From: Macrostomum hystrix
Lineage: Eukaryota; Platyhelminthes; Macrostomidae
Assembly (NCBI GenBank): GCA_950097015.1
Contig: CATNEN010000038.1
Coordinates: 20,434,001-20,498,000, forward strand
Reading direction: 5' to 3'
DNA length: 64,000 bases
Shown here: piece after piece, positions 22,748 to 34,349 of the stretch
Layout: every line of letters begins with the position of its first letter
Numbering within the stretch: position 1 is the first letter of the stretch
Notes under the pieces: model-generated
Told to the model about the DNA's origin: nothing
Seen by the model: the letters and a program-made list of their open reading frames with translations, nothing else
Database searches by the model: none
Position numbers and translations under genes: made by a program

Positions 22748-25700
22748 TCTGATGCTTTCAGATACAATTACAAATCAAGCTAAAATTATAATAATCCTGC
22801 GGAAACGAAATACAATCGAGTCTTAAATAGAATTTAGAAAAGCAAAAGAGAATAAGGAGCACAAAGAACAAAACTGGTATGCCATAAAAACCGAAAGTTT
22901 TTTATTGGGCAACCATAAGCTGAAAGGAAAACTTGTTCATAGATTAGAGAAAAATTTTTCGTCGAATAGATTCTCTTGACGCTTTTTACAGGGTCACACA
23001 ACGAAATAACATACGACCTGACGTTTATGTCTTGTCAAGCCATAAAATTATTTGTACACTTAAAGCAGCTTAAAACTGTGCAAAATTTGTTATGTTTGCT
23101 AAGAAAGTTACCGCTTTAACAAAGTATATATTTACACACAATGTAAAAATTAAAAAATAAATCTTTTACTATAAGAAGTATACAAATTTTTTTTAAAAGC
23201 ATAGATTTTACACAAACTACACTACATGAAAAAACTAGAATCTTTTTAAATTTAAAGAAAATAGAAATGAAATGTAAATGTCAACCATTAATTTGTTTTG
23301 AATTTGAACAAATACTATCAATAAATGTTCCCATGAAGTCTAATTTTAAATAATATAATATATGCTACAGCGCAGCAGTTAGGCCCCATATTCTGGATCA
23401 TGTATTGCACGCCAGAATTTTCTGGCGTGTGTTTTCAAATTTGGCATGCAGTGGCGTGCAAACGGAAAAATTGTAGTGTAATAGTAAGGGCTCTATGTGG
23501 CGTGACGTGCGCCTGTGGTGGTGGCGTGAAAAAACATTATGGAATACGCGACATTTTGTGTTCATGTTTGTGTATTATGTGTATCTGTGTATCTGTATTA
23601 TTTTTATCTGAAATTTTGCTTTTTTCAATTATTGCTTCTAGGCCTAATGTTTTTACAAATTAAAAAAAAATTATTGAATTATTTTTTACATACACATATT
23701 TCTTTTTTTGCACTTTGTCTTTTCAATATTTGCTTTGTAGTAATGCATTTTTTCATATTCAAATTTAAACAAATTGCTTAGGAATAGATCTATAGGTATA
23801 GGTTTAGGTACAAGCGTTTTGATATATATGGATATTTGTATGAATATGGTTAGGTATTGATGTACATATATAGACATGTATACATATCAATGTTATTTGG
23901 GAAGGTGTTAGCAAAATTAAATTTGCTGTTGGTGTGCAAATTTTTTTTTTATTTCTGTATCTGGCATGCGTGCACCCAGTATGATCTAGACGGTACCTGG
24001 ACACTTCGTCATCTTACAACTTCATCATCCAGATGACAATCTGTCCAATATCTTAGAGGGTGGATGACGAAGAGACTTAGACTTGAGGATACTTCGTCAT
24101 CTAGATCTATAAAACAAAAGTTTTCAAAGTTAGAATAGAACCACCACTCCCCACCCCTCCTCACATCATGTTGGCACCTATCCTTCAACACTTATAATGA
24201 AATCAGTTTTGACACCTTTTTGACAATTTAGAGTGTGAAGTGTGTTCACACCTCTGCCCCACCACCCCACCCTCACTTTATTGATGACGAACCTGATTGC
24301 TTGTTAATAGTAGATGACGAACTGACCAAACTTTAAAGCATGCCAATTGGCTGGATGACGAAGTGTCCTACCTTCCAAGTGGATGACGAAGTTGTAAGAT
24401 GACGAAGTTGTAAGATGACAAAGTGTCTAGGATCCATCTAGACTATGGTATAGGCCTAACAAGATGACAACAGTTCTAGAAATACTGCATAATGTAAATT
24501 TGTTGTTTATTTTTGTCAATGTATAAATAACTTTTTTGTTGCATAAATTATGTACATTAATAAAGTGTGCCTATTAAATTATTATGGACATATCACATCA
24601 GTTTTAACCCACAGTCTACAAATATTGACAGGTTTGTTAATTTTGTTAAAGAAAGTTTGTATTTCCACTTATTGTCTACATTAAATATAGAAAAGCAAAT
24701 ATAAACAGCTGAGGCTCAAAGTCTAATCTGAGAGTCTGGGTTCATGTTTTTGTTTAGTCACAATGTAGAGAAATGATCAAACAACTAGCATAAATTACAC
24801 TAAGGTATTTAAATTATAGACTACATGTAGTCTAAACAAATAGTCAGATTTTTTTATCTAGGTGTAATAAATAAGTTGTTGTGCACAGTCTATTTGTTAC
24901 TTTAACTTGAACTGGCTTTAGTAGATTAGGTGGAACAAACAAAATTTGGTTGGATGATATATAGCAGCTAGATTGCCAAGCTAGGCTATGTCTAAATTTC
25001 AACTCAGATCTTACATATGACACTCATTGACTGATGCACTTAACCAATTAGAAATCGGCAATCTTACCCAGAATTCATTAATTTTATTACAAGCCATTTT
25101 TGTGCTCTATATATGACTTTTGAAAGTGCCCAATGAATGAATGGCAGTATTAGTCCCTGTTTATTGCTATATTTGTGATAATATGCACATGCTAGCAAAC
25201 TTGACACTGAATATCAATGCTTAGACTTGGCGCCTTGCAAGATTACAATAAACAAAAGTTTGGTAAAAAATGTAAGTTGCAGCGAAAATTTCGAATTTGT
25301 TGACTTTGTATTAAAGATTAAAGTCCCATAGCGTTCTGACATCTGCAGTTCATATTTTGTGCAGCTCATTGTCAGATTGGCAGACAAAAATGATCATTGT
25401 CACCACTATTTTGCTTCCATGTAAAGCGAAGCATTATGGTGTGTGTAGGGTATGTGTAGGGTTCTGTGTATGCGGAACACATTTTTGTGCTGTAGGCATT
25501 GCAATATGTATAGCTCATAAGTCGATGTTTAGAAAATAGCTTTTCTGCTTATCTTTGAAGGGTTTTTCTGCTTAACTTTTGTGGGCTACCGATTTTGGGT
25601 TTGGGCTCAGGGGAAGGAAATTTGAGGTGGGGTTTCACCAGCCATTGAGAGCGAGGTGTGTGATTGGCCAGTCATATTTTAGCCAGTGGTAAAGCAGGGG

Positions 25701-26457
25701 ATAGCCAATCCAGTTGTTATATATCATCCTTGTGCCCAACGCAACTCAGGGAAGATAAGGAGCTCTTAGAAGGTGAGAGGCGGACCAATTAGGAAGCGGC
25801 GTAAAGAGATAAAATGTAGAGATAGAGAACCAGACAGAATTAGAGCGAGGTGAGAACTGAGAGTGCAGAGGAACGAGAGAAAAGGCATGAAAGTCGGGAC
25901 AGATAATTGCATGAATTAAATTCCACCACAGCTACCAATGTAAGAGCCGAGAATGTGAGACAAAGTGTAATTGGCATGCACCATGAAGAGGTCGGGTGTT
26001 AAATTTTCTAGCAAATACAGCGATATCGATCAGGCGGGTTAAAAGTGACCACCACCCAAAGGTTTGGTGAATAACAAAATGATGTACGAAATAACAAGAA
26101 CGCAATATCAATGTAGCAGAGGGTATTGGCGCGGAGCAAAGCAAAATAAGTGCAATCCTGACAATATCGTGGCATGTGAGTACATTATATCACTATAAAC
26201 ACACATTGATAAATGTAAAATCTATCTTATATCTACCTTTCATTAGAGGCGGTTAAGTAATTCTTACGGCTACATTTATTACATTGATAAGAAGAATCCG
26301 AAATTTGATTTATATAAACACGCCACCAAACAGAACTATAAATTTTATTTGACTTCCAGTAACAACGCCCAGCAACCATTGATATCGCTACTGACATCAA
26401 TATAGCAGATTGGCGCCTTTCAGGGGCGTCTAATCTAGCACAGTAGGAGCGGTTGCC
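22748..26457. other. 3.7-kb spacer between divergent UTP15 and SLMAP
   Basis: Upstream regions of two divergently transcribed genes. It is mostly AT-rich, with GT-rich stretches near 23400-23600 and the inverted-repeat element at 23975-24455. The last 800 bp before SLMAP (25600-26457) are less AT-rich and probably hold its promoter and 5' UTR; no core promoter motif is assigned. No coding exon was recognised. Confidence 0.4.
23975..24455. mobile_element. foldback/MITE-like element with about 45-bp inverted ends
   Basis: Left end CTGGACACTTCGTCATCTTA then CAACTTCATCATC; the right end reads as its near reverse complement (GATGACGAAGTTGTAAGATG then ACAAAGTGTCTAG). A GATGACGAAG motif is repeated inside on both strands. 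No target duplication could be assigned, and it has no coding capacity. Confidence 0.65.
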
Positions 26458-28588
26458 ATGCTAGTCGAGCAGCAGTCTCCAATTGAAGAGTCGGCAACTA
26501 TCTACCTGTCTCCATGCGCCGATTCGCATCCGTTTACAGACCGTTGCATCTCCGTGCCGCGTGTTCCATCTTTATCCTCATCGTCGGCGGTTCGAATCGG
26601 TCGAGCCAGCGGTCAGCTTCGGCCGGCTAAGGACAACGGCCTGTTCGATTGCAAAGTACTGAGCAGGTGTCACGCCCTTCTAGGCTATTCTATAGACGGC
26701 TCCTTCCTGCTGAGTGACACCCGCAGCAGCAATGGCACATTTGTCAACGGTGTTCGACTTGAGCGAAATCGACCCTGCAGCCTGTGCTCCGGTGACGTCA
26801 TCCAGCTAGGCGTGCCCGTGCGATGCCGCGACAAGCCGGTGTTCGCCTGCGTCAAGGCGCGCATTGTTGACCTGCGGCATCCCGATGGTCAGCCGGCTAT
26901 AGCTAGTCGAGCATCTTTGCGACAGCGCCGACGGCAACAGCAACGAAATCGTTACCATGGCGACGATAGCGAAGAGGATGAAGGCGAAGGTGTTGGTCAG
27001 ACCGAATTGCTCGCTCGCTGTCTGGAACGCGCCATGCAGCGAGAACGCCTCCTCGACTTGAAGCTGGCCTGCCTGCGTCGACGTCAGCTGCGTCGACAGC
27101 AGCAGAGGCGCGGCACTTCCTCCTCGTCGCTGATGACAGACGAATCGTCTTTGGCAGACTCGGACGATTCCTCGGCCGATTCTGGTCGGCTTCGTTTAAC
27201 CTGGCGTCGATTATCGGCCGATAGTCAAGCCGTTGCCCGTCTGAAATCTTTAGCAGCCGATGCAGCCGAAGTTGACATTAGCGGCGGCTTGGCTGAAATC
27301 TCCGACGCAGCCACCGACGCCTGGCTAGCCGAGCTAGATAGAGGCCTGGCCGAGCGCCAGGCTATGATTGGTCGACTGGCTGATTTGGAGGCCCAGCTAG
27401 ATCTGGGCGGACGCGAGTGCCAGCATCTATTAGCTAGGTGCGTATTGTTGACACGAGTGCCACTAGATCTAAGACTGGAAGTAGCTCGTACCAAAAAACT
27501 ACATATATATTCTGATGGCCCTTGAGGGCCAACCTTCAAGGTACAGTGAAAGTGTACACTATCTGACAATTAGAAAGTCAGGGCAGATGTGCCCACATGT
27601 GTGAGTGTGTGCTCAAGAGAGCACATGTCCGTTCAGGTCCGTGATTATTATTACTATCGAATAAATAATTGTGCTTGTGAGGCACATAACTCAATCTAGC
27701 TCATAACTCTAACTCAATTCAGCTATTTAAACTTTTTGTGTTCTTTAACTGACCAACAGATGCGACCAAATCGCCGGTATGCTAGCTGCTTCATCTACTA
27801 GTAGCAACTCTACCGAGCATCAGCACCAGCGGGGTGACATCGTCGGCGTCGCCGCGGCGGCAGTCGCCAACGGCGGCAGCGGCAGTCCAGCGGTGGTTGA
27901 CACCCTTGCCGTCGGTGTTCAGATTAGTTTAGTCGAGGAGCTGCTAGACTATGTGTTGGACAAGACTGGTCTTTGTCTAGACGCCGTTGTCGGCAACTCT
28001 AGACCAGTTGACGATGCTGCCGATATTGAAACCGCAGCTCTCGGTGATGTCAACGATGATGAATCCGACGGTGCTACACTGCGCCACGTTATCAAACGGC
28101 ATCACCGGAGTAGTCGTCGTCGAGATGTCGACGATGAAGACGAAGATCGTCGCCAACTAGATGATGATGTCGACGATGCCGCCGATATAGACGATTTAGA
28201 AGCCGGTAGGGATTATCGCCTGTCCGAGTCGCTGCTGGCCACGGAGAGGCGAGTAGCCGAGCTCATTAGCCGGTTGGATGCCGAGCAGAGGCGCTACCTA
28301 GCTAGCGGCGCCGAGCTTGGCGAGAGCGCCCAGCAACTATTGGACGAGATGCGTCGGCAAGCGCAATGGCTGGACGATTCTTTGAAATGCAGCGGTGACT
28401 CGGTTGGCCAGGAAAATGAGCTTCCTGGAACATTGCAGGCCGATTACGTCAGTAGCCTCAAAAAGGATTCAACAGAAACAGCTGTCAATCCGGATTGCTT
28501 CAGTGCAGACTGGTGGCGTATTCTACTAGGCGGCGTGTTGGTAAGCGCTGCTTTACTGTTTCTAAGTTATTTGTATTTTTTAAGTTAA
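26458..28588 (+). CDS. SLMAP: SLMAP-like tail-anchored FHA protein (STRIPAK component)
   Basis: Two exons, 26458-27437 and 27760-28588, joined in phase 2 (LLAR/CDQIAG), giving 602 aa. The FHA domain spans roughly residues 15-140, with ADSHPFTDRCI, VRIGRAS, FDCKVLSRCHALLGY, SDTRSSNGTFVNGVRLERN and SGDVIQLGV. These fit SLMAP closely (SHPFxER, DCKVLSRxHAL, DTKSSNGTFIN, SGDIIQFGV) and contain the phosphopeptide-binding Arg, Ser and Asn positions. A short coiled coil, LLARCLERAMQRERLLDLKL, matches the SLMAP segment after the FHA. The C-terminus is one hydrophobic segment (ILLGGVLVSAALLFLSYLYF) ending at the stop, as in a tail-anchored protein. In known animals SLMAP recruits STRIPAK phosphatase to phosphorylated Hippo kinase MST. 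The coiled-coil middle is much shorter than in human SLMAP (about 820 aa). The ATG follows GTTGCC. Confidence 0.93.
27515..27655 (+). mobile_element. SINE family 2, 5'-truncated copy in SLMAP intron
   Basis: Begins at GATGGCCCTTGAGGGCCAAC, then GTACAGTGAAAGTGTACACT, ATTAGAAAGTCAGGGCAGAT and CACATGTGTGAGTGTGTGCT, ending in ATTATTATTAC. The tRNA-like head is absent. Confidence 0.8.
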
Positions 28589-28611
28589 ATCGCTTTTGTG
28601 GCTCCTTTCAG

Positions 28612-28910
28612 GGGGGTGAGTGGCAGAGCGGTTAACGCGTTTGCCTCTCAGACCAAGGTCCCTGAGCTCGATTCCGCGGCGAGGCCACATTCATTTGGGG
28701 CGCAGCTGCGGAGAGAAGACTTGGGTGCTTGTCGTGCAATTTACGCCCATAAGAGCCAACCTCCAAGGCACAGTGAGAGTGTACACTGTCTGACGATGAG
28801 AAAGTCAGGGCAGATGTACACACCTGTGTGTGCCACCACCCCTCCTCGCTGGTCTTGTGTCACCAAATGATGTGCCATTGCCCGCAGCCCTCCTGCAATT
28901 TTTAAAATTA
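28612..28910 (+). mobile_element. SINE family 2, near-complete copy just after SLMAP
   Basis: The head GTGAGTGGCAGAGCGGTTAA contains TGGCAGAGCGG, an exact tRNA A-box match; GAGCTCGATTCC is a weaker B box. Body blocks CGTGCAATTTACGCC, CCAACCTCCAAGGCACAGTG and GATGTACACACCTGTGTG follow, then the tail ATGATGTGCCATTGCC and an AT-rich end. It starts 23 bp after the SLMAP stop, so it may lie in the 3' UTR. Confidence 0.88.
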
Positions 28911-29094
28911 TTCTTGCTTCTCTCGTCGCTGTCTTTAACCACTTACAGGATTCTTGACTGGCTTTAGCTTCATAGTTTCTTGATAATTGCCCCTATTAAC
29001 CCTGTCAACGTGCAACGATAATTAAGAATATATTGGTCTTTTGATTATCCTATTGAGCAACATGTATGCAATGTTCACTCGCCTTGGCAACATA

Positions 29095-29400
29095 TAAAAA
29101 TCGTAGTTGTTCTTAGCAACGATTTGTTCCGATGATTGTCCTTAGCAACTTATTAGTCTCCTGATTGTCCTTAGCAACTTTTTAGTCTCCTCATTGTCCG
29201 TAGCAACCTATTAGTCTCCTAATTGTCCTTAGCAACCTATTAGTCTCCTGATTGTCCTTAGTGACCTATTAGTCTCCTCATTGTCATTTGCAACCCATTA
29301 GTCTCCTGATTGTCCTTAGCAACCTATTAGTCTCGTGATTGTCCTTAGCAACCTATTAGTCTCGTGATTGTCCTTAGCAACCTATTAGTCTCGTGATAAT
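29095..29400. repeat. 29-bp minisatellite, about 10 units
   Basis: The unit contains ATTGTCCTTAGCAACCTATT then AGTCTCCTG. The last three units carry the variant TCTCGTG and are nearly identical, which points to recent expansion at that end. Confidence 0.93.
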
Positions 29401-30354
29401 TATTATTTTCGCATTAATTTCAGCTTAACGAGCTAGCTTCAGTGTCGGCATTGGTCCTGTTATTTAGTCTGACAATTTATCTGCTATTGTATTGGTTTTA
29501 AGTGTTATTAAACTTTTCTCCCTGACAGAGGCCTGCTTAAAATGAATCTCTACGTTAAAATTCAATCTAAGAAATGTCACTTTTGCCTGAGATTTCCGCA
29601 GCTGTCGCTCTTATTTAACAGAGCATTCGTGTCTGATAAGTTCTCAGTCGGCCAATAGATTTTTTGTTCTTATCGTCTTGCAATAACATCCCTTAAATCA
29701 TTACTGACACCATTTTTATCAAGACTTTTGTGATCTATATTCTGTGTTAATGCCAATTCTTTGCCTGTTCTAATTGTTATTATTTAAAACAGTTACATAA
29801 CCATGTTACGTCTCGCTATTAATTCGTTATTAAAAGTCCTGTTACTTAGAGCAAAAAAGGTCGGAATGTGATGCTATTGTGATCAAGAGAATTATTTGTT
29901 TTTTTGCAACTTTTTCTATTGCTTTTGAACTTGCCTGATTAAAAAATGGTATTTGACCCCAGGCCGGTCAAATAGTAGTCTGAATGTTTGAACACTGGAC
30001 TTACAACCTACTTTAGATTTTTTTGCTAGCAACTTTTGAAAGTACAAACTGTAATAAAAAATATTCTCTTACATTCTTGTACAAGTACTTGACTAGTCCT
30101 AGACTCCTAGTCTGTTGCGTGTAATTTATATTTGCTCCAGTACAAGTCCCAAGTCAGCAATAATGTTTCCTGTTTGCACACAGTTCAGGGCAAGGTCAGT
30201 AATTTTTTCATTCATTTTTGCAATTGTAGCGTGGCTAATTGGTATGAAATGCACTTTTACTTTTTGTTTCACAGCTGTATGACAATTTTATGTAAAATTT
30301 GATTTCTTTTTTGTTCCGCGATTTTTTTGTATGTTTCACAAGCAATGACGTTTT

Positions 30355-30612
30355 CGTTGGGTCTTTGTGCACCCACCCCTCCAACTGTACACTCGCTGCG
30401 ATAAGACCACCCCTCCAAATCTACACTCGGTACGATAAGACCACCCCTCCTCCAAATGTACACTCGCTACGATAAGACCACCCCTCCTCAAAATGTACAC
30501 CAGCAGCGATGAGGCCCACCCCTCCTCCAAACGTACACTCGCTGCGATAAGACCTACCCCTCCTCCAAATGTACACCCGCAGCGATGAGGCCCGCCCCTC
30601 CTCAAAGTGTAC
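30355..30612. repeat. about 37-bp minisatellite, about 7 units
   Basis: The unit contains CACCCCTCCTCCAAATGTAC then ACTCGCTGCGATAAGAC; alternate units read CAGCAGCGATGAGGC. The open reverse-strand frames here are repeat translation. The CCC-CTCC-AATGTACACTC core resembles the small array at 58466. Confidence 0.88.
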
Positions 30613-31624
30613 ATCTGTCCTGATTTAGCCGCCAAAACATCCGTCTCACTGTAAGTTCGCTTGCAAAAAATTATTTATCATTTGATATTAGCAATTTATT
30701 TTGCTTTGCGCAATTGCAATTTGTGATTCTTGATCGCTGATTTTTGTAGTGAATCGTCCTAAATTATTTATTTATCTTAAATTTTCAGTTACATTTTTCA
30801 CTGTAACTGGCCTAGCCTATTACAACTAGTCATAGTAAGCAATTTAATTTACATTAACAATATTTCGGTACTGGTCCGTTTATATATATTTTGAAATCGT
30901 TTTGTTTGGTTTGCTGCTGTTTTTTAATCATGTACAGTTACCGATTTCGCAATGATAATTTTGATTAGCAATCTGATATTGAAAGTTGTACTGATTCTAG
31001 TACATAGTGTTTAGGAATTTCTCTTGTGGTCTTTCCTTTTTTCGGACCAAAAGAAGATATAGAGATTTAATTTCAACTTCTTTTTCTCAGTTTTGTGATT
31101 TTTCTTAGGCTGGTATATAAAGAATCTATTTTATAAGTTTCTGTGTTGAATTTGACCTCTTAATTAGTCTCCTAATACATTATTGCACAATGTGATTATG
31201 GAGATATTATATAGAGATTAAAGATGTTAAAAATAGTTTAGAAAACTAAAAATATTTCTTTTTCATTTTATAATGGAATCCTTTTTGTGTATAATGAAAA
31301 AATAAGTACAACACAGTCACAATGCCTAAAACTGTTTTTGAAACGTATTTGGTTGCGGATTAAATTTAGTTTTATTTCCTTTATTGGTTTATTGACCTTA
31401 TCTATTGACCTTATCTATTATCAAAGTTTTACCATGCTAAGTCTAGAAAAATGTTCTGAATCCCAATTTCATGTAGAAGTCTTCGAGCATAGAGCATTAG
31501 CATTAGAGCCTTTTAGCATATTTTCAATATTAAAATTTGTTTCAATGTTATATTTTGCTGTATTTTGATTTACTTTACTTTGCCATCATTATTTCGAACT
31601 GCATCTTTTCCCTGTCTAATCAAT

Positions 31625-31885
31625 TCACTGTCTGATTTCTCCCTGTCTCATATCTCATCCGTCCCATATCTCCCCAGTCTCATATCTCATATTTTACATA
31701 TCTACCCAGTCTCATATCTCCCCTGTCTCATATCTCCCCAGTCTCATATCTCCCCTGTCTCATATCTCTCCTGTCTTATATCTCCTCTGTCTCATATCTC
31801 CCTTGTCTCATATCTCTCCTGTCTTATATCTCCTCTGTCTTATACCTCCCCTGTCTTATATATCCTCTTTCTAATCTCTCTGTTG
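31625..31885. repeat. 16-bp minisatellite, GTCTCATATCTCCCCT type
   Basis: About 16 units of GTCTCATATCTCCCCT with a variant GTCTTATATCTCCTCT. It is the same family as the arrays at 40548, 49390 (reverse) and 50865, but with ATA in place of ATC. Confidence 0.9.
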
Positions 31886-32113
31886 CCTCATTTCTTCGAC
31901 AGACATATCATTTCTTGTGTTTTTCATCTTTCATCTGTAAGTTTGTCGACTCTGCCTTCGATGGTGCACTGAAATACCTTTATTTCAAAAGTGTAGATCT
32001 CCTTCCACTTTATAATTAGGCTGTTCATTCTCACTAATATATTCATTTGAAAGCTTACTGAAAGAATACCTAAGATTCCTTTGCCACGAACCCGCTGCAG
32101 CATTTGATGCACA

Positions 32114-32722
32114 ATGTTTAAGTTAAAACAGCAGCAAGCAGCCGCAGCCGCCGCAGCAGCTGCTGGATCCCCGGAATCCGGTGGCGCCCCAACTGACAGC
32201 GGCACCGTCGGCGGAAACAGCGGAGGCAGAAGTCGCACAATTTCAACGTCTCGAGATCGTCTATTATTGAAAGAGATGTCCGAACTGCAGGATGTTCTAA
32301 CACAGCAGCGGACAACCTTGCACCTGCCAAATCCCAGCGTTCTTTCCGAATTCGTTCTTACCATATCGCCTTCTGAAGGCCTCTGGGCTGGCGGTCATTT
32401 TAAATTTCTCGTTCGAGTTCCAGAGGCTTATAATCTTGCACCGCCGGAGGTGATATGCCAGACAAGGCTGTGGCATCCAAATGTCAGCGAGCAGGGCGAG
32501 GTCTGCCTGTCATTATTGCGCTTAAATTCTATCGATGGCTTCGGCTGGTATCCGACTAGGACACTGAAGGATGTGGTACTCGGTCTTGAATCGCTGTTTA
32601 CAGATTTATGCGACTTTCATGACGCGTTAAACGCTGACGCTGCTGACCAGCATCGGTGCAATCCGCATGCATTTCAACTGAAAGTTACCGATTATATACG
32701 TCGATACGCTTGTAGGAAGTGA
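32114..32722 (+). CDS. UBE2F: UBE2F-type NEDD8-conjugating enzyme
   Basis: E2 enzyme that takes NEDD8 from the UBA3-NAE1 E1 and passes it to cullins (CUL5 with RBX2 in known animals). It is one uninterrupted 202-aa frame. The N-terminus MFKLKQQQ is followed by a run of nine alanines and a Gly/Ser linker. The UBC fold spans about residues 50-200: LLLKEMSELQDVL, EGLWAGGHFKFLVRVPEAY, WHPNVSEQGEVCLSLLRLNS. The HPN motif and the catalytic Cys in GEVCLSLL are present. IDGFGWYPTRTLKDVVLGL and SLFTDL match UBE2F (IDGTGWAPTRTLKDVVWGL) and not UBE2M. The extended N-terminus is expected, since it docks on the E1, although its FKLKQQ wording resembles UBE2M. No intron is seen, in contrast to its multi-exon neighbours; a retrocopy cannot be excluded, but the frame is intact. 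Confidence 0.92.
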   Translation: MFKLKQQQAAAAAAAAAGSPESGGAPTDSGTVGGNSGGRSRTISTSRDRLLLKEMSELQDVLTQQRTTLHLPNPSVLSEFVLTISPSEGLWAGGHFKFLVRVPEAYNLAPPEVICQTRLWHPNVSEQGEVCLSLLRLNSIDGFGWYPTRTLKDVVLGLESLFTDLCDFHDALNADAADQHRCNPHAFQLKVTDYIRRYACRK

Positions 32723-32804
32723 GACTAAAGTGAATTTCAGATTCGATCTTATTAATCACATTTAACAAACATACTGCGTAAAGTTTATTTGAAATCAAAT
32801 TGCT

Positions 32805-32810
32805 AATAAA
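32805..32810 (+). terminator. poly(A) signal AATAAA for UBE2F
   Basis: AATAAA in TGCTAATAAACGAAAAG, about 85 bp beyond the UBE2F stop codon. The position is typical for a short 3' UTR. Confidence 0.55.
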
Positions 32811-32834
32811 CGAAAAGTAAGGAATTTTAACGAA

Positions 32835-33075
32835 GCTTATATTTGAAAGGAGTTCCAGCCAATTAGCGACGAGGAAGTAAAGATCAAATATAAGTGAATG
32901 TGTTGCAGCCAATCAGCGACTTGGAACTAAAGATGAAATCTGTGTGAATGTTTTCCAGCCAATTAGCGTGGAGGAGGAAAAATCGAATCTATGTGAACTT
33001 GTTTTCCAAGCAATCAGCGATGACGAAAGTAAAAATGTAACCTGCGAACAACACGGAGGTCTATGAGCGATGAGG
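32835..33075. repeat. about 58-bp diverged repeat, four units
   Basis: The motif CCAGCCAATTAGCGA (or CAGCCAATCAGCGA) followed by GAGGAAGTAAAGAT and AATGTG-type sequence recurs at about 55-60 bp. The units are strongly diverged, so this is an old local duplication. Confidence 0.7.
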
Positions 33076-34341
33076 AAGGAAAAACATAATTTAAATGATG
33101 AATAAACTAGCTGATTAGGAATAAGGCATAGGAAAAACTGTAATCAATTATCTACGAACCAGTGGAAGAATGCTTCATTAAAATATCAGTTAAAAATCTA
33201 GACTGTTTTCTAATCTTCAAAATTACAGCCTTATATAAAATGTTTTTTTATTAATGTGTGTTTAAATACAACTTTGTATTAACGGATTGTTTGTGTAGAT
33301 AATATTTATCTAATCCACTAACCTGCTAACCCGCAAAGTTTTGGATTACTTCCTTTTTTTATTTCTTATTTGTTAACGACAACAACAAACTGCCGTTTGT
33401 AAAAAAATAAGAGTTTCCTAGTGTCACGTCTTCTCAATTTAAAGTTTTGACGATTGTGTAAGCAGCCTTAATTTGTTTTCTTTTCTAACTACACGTAATT
33501 TTGAGTGTCAGCTATCTGTCAAATGCAGTGTCTCAAAAATATTACAAATGAAACAAAATCGTTGGTTTTTCTTTGACTAAATCATTTTACAGTACAGTAA
33601 ATGACCTTCTAAGTCCCGTGTTAAAAAGCATGCGCGTTGCATTGCAACGTTGCAGTACAACAACTCTACTGCAGCTGACCTACTACCTTACTACTTGTAA
33701 TTAATGCTAAATTCTTCACTCCGAAATAGCAGTTCAAGCGATGTAATTTGTTTATTAATAATGATCGGTTAAGATTGCGTTTTTAGATCGCAAAAAATGG
33801 ATTTTTTAACTTTGAACATAATTATAATTCTATAATCTTTCTCACTTTTGTTCCACATTTTACCCCAATATGGGATTTTAATCCCACAATCTACCCCCAA
33901 TGGGTATTCGAATCACTAAATTTTATAAGTATTGCTGATTCCATGGTATAATCCCTGTATTGTCCATTGTCCGACAGATTTTCTCACTTTCAAGAACTAA
34001 TTTAACTCTAAAGTGCTTATCACGCTTCCAAGCTTGCAATGCATTCTTATACGTATTTCATTTCTTAATTTCGCAAAGCAGATGTTAAGTTAGTATTCAG
34101 AAAAAAACTTAAAGTTGCATTGCTTTAAAGCACAAAATCCGGTAACACGGTAATAAAATCTGATAATGTGTCTCTGTAATAATTAATGGTCTTTCAGTTA
34201 CATCTGCTCTTAATATGACTAATTTGTTCAGCATTACAATTTTCTAATATCTTTATTACGAGAATTTTGAACTTGTCTAGTTGCTCGGTGAAATAAAGAT
34301 ATTCTTTTTAGCTAAAACTGTTCATTCAGGCATTCATTTTA
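33076..34341. other. AT-rich spacer, no gene seen
   Basis: No ORF, array or known element could be supported between the UBE2F downstream repeat and the P element. Confidence 0.4.
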
Positions 34342-34349
34342 GGTCTAAT

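Larger units (their letters stand above)
28911..32113. other. spacer between SLMAP and UBE2F, with three arrays
   Basis: AT-rich DNA with minisatellites at 29095, 30355 and 31625. Short open frames show no family similarity. Near 32080-32113, CCCGCTGCAGCATTTGATGC precedes the UBE2F ATG and could be an acceptor or simply 5' UTR. Confidence 0.4.

Noticed and set aside
28625-28700. Functional tRNA-Leu/Ser gene
   Set aside because: Exact A box, but no long variable arm, no matching acceptor ends, and the same body follows in other copies; SINE family 2.
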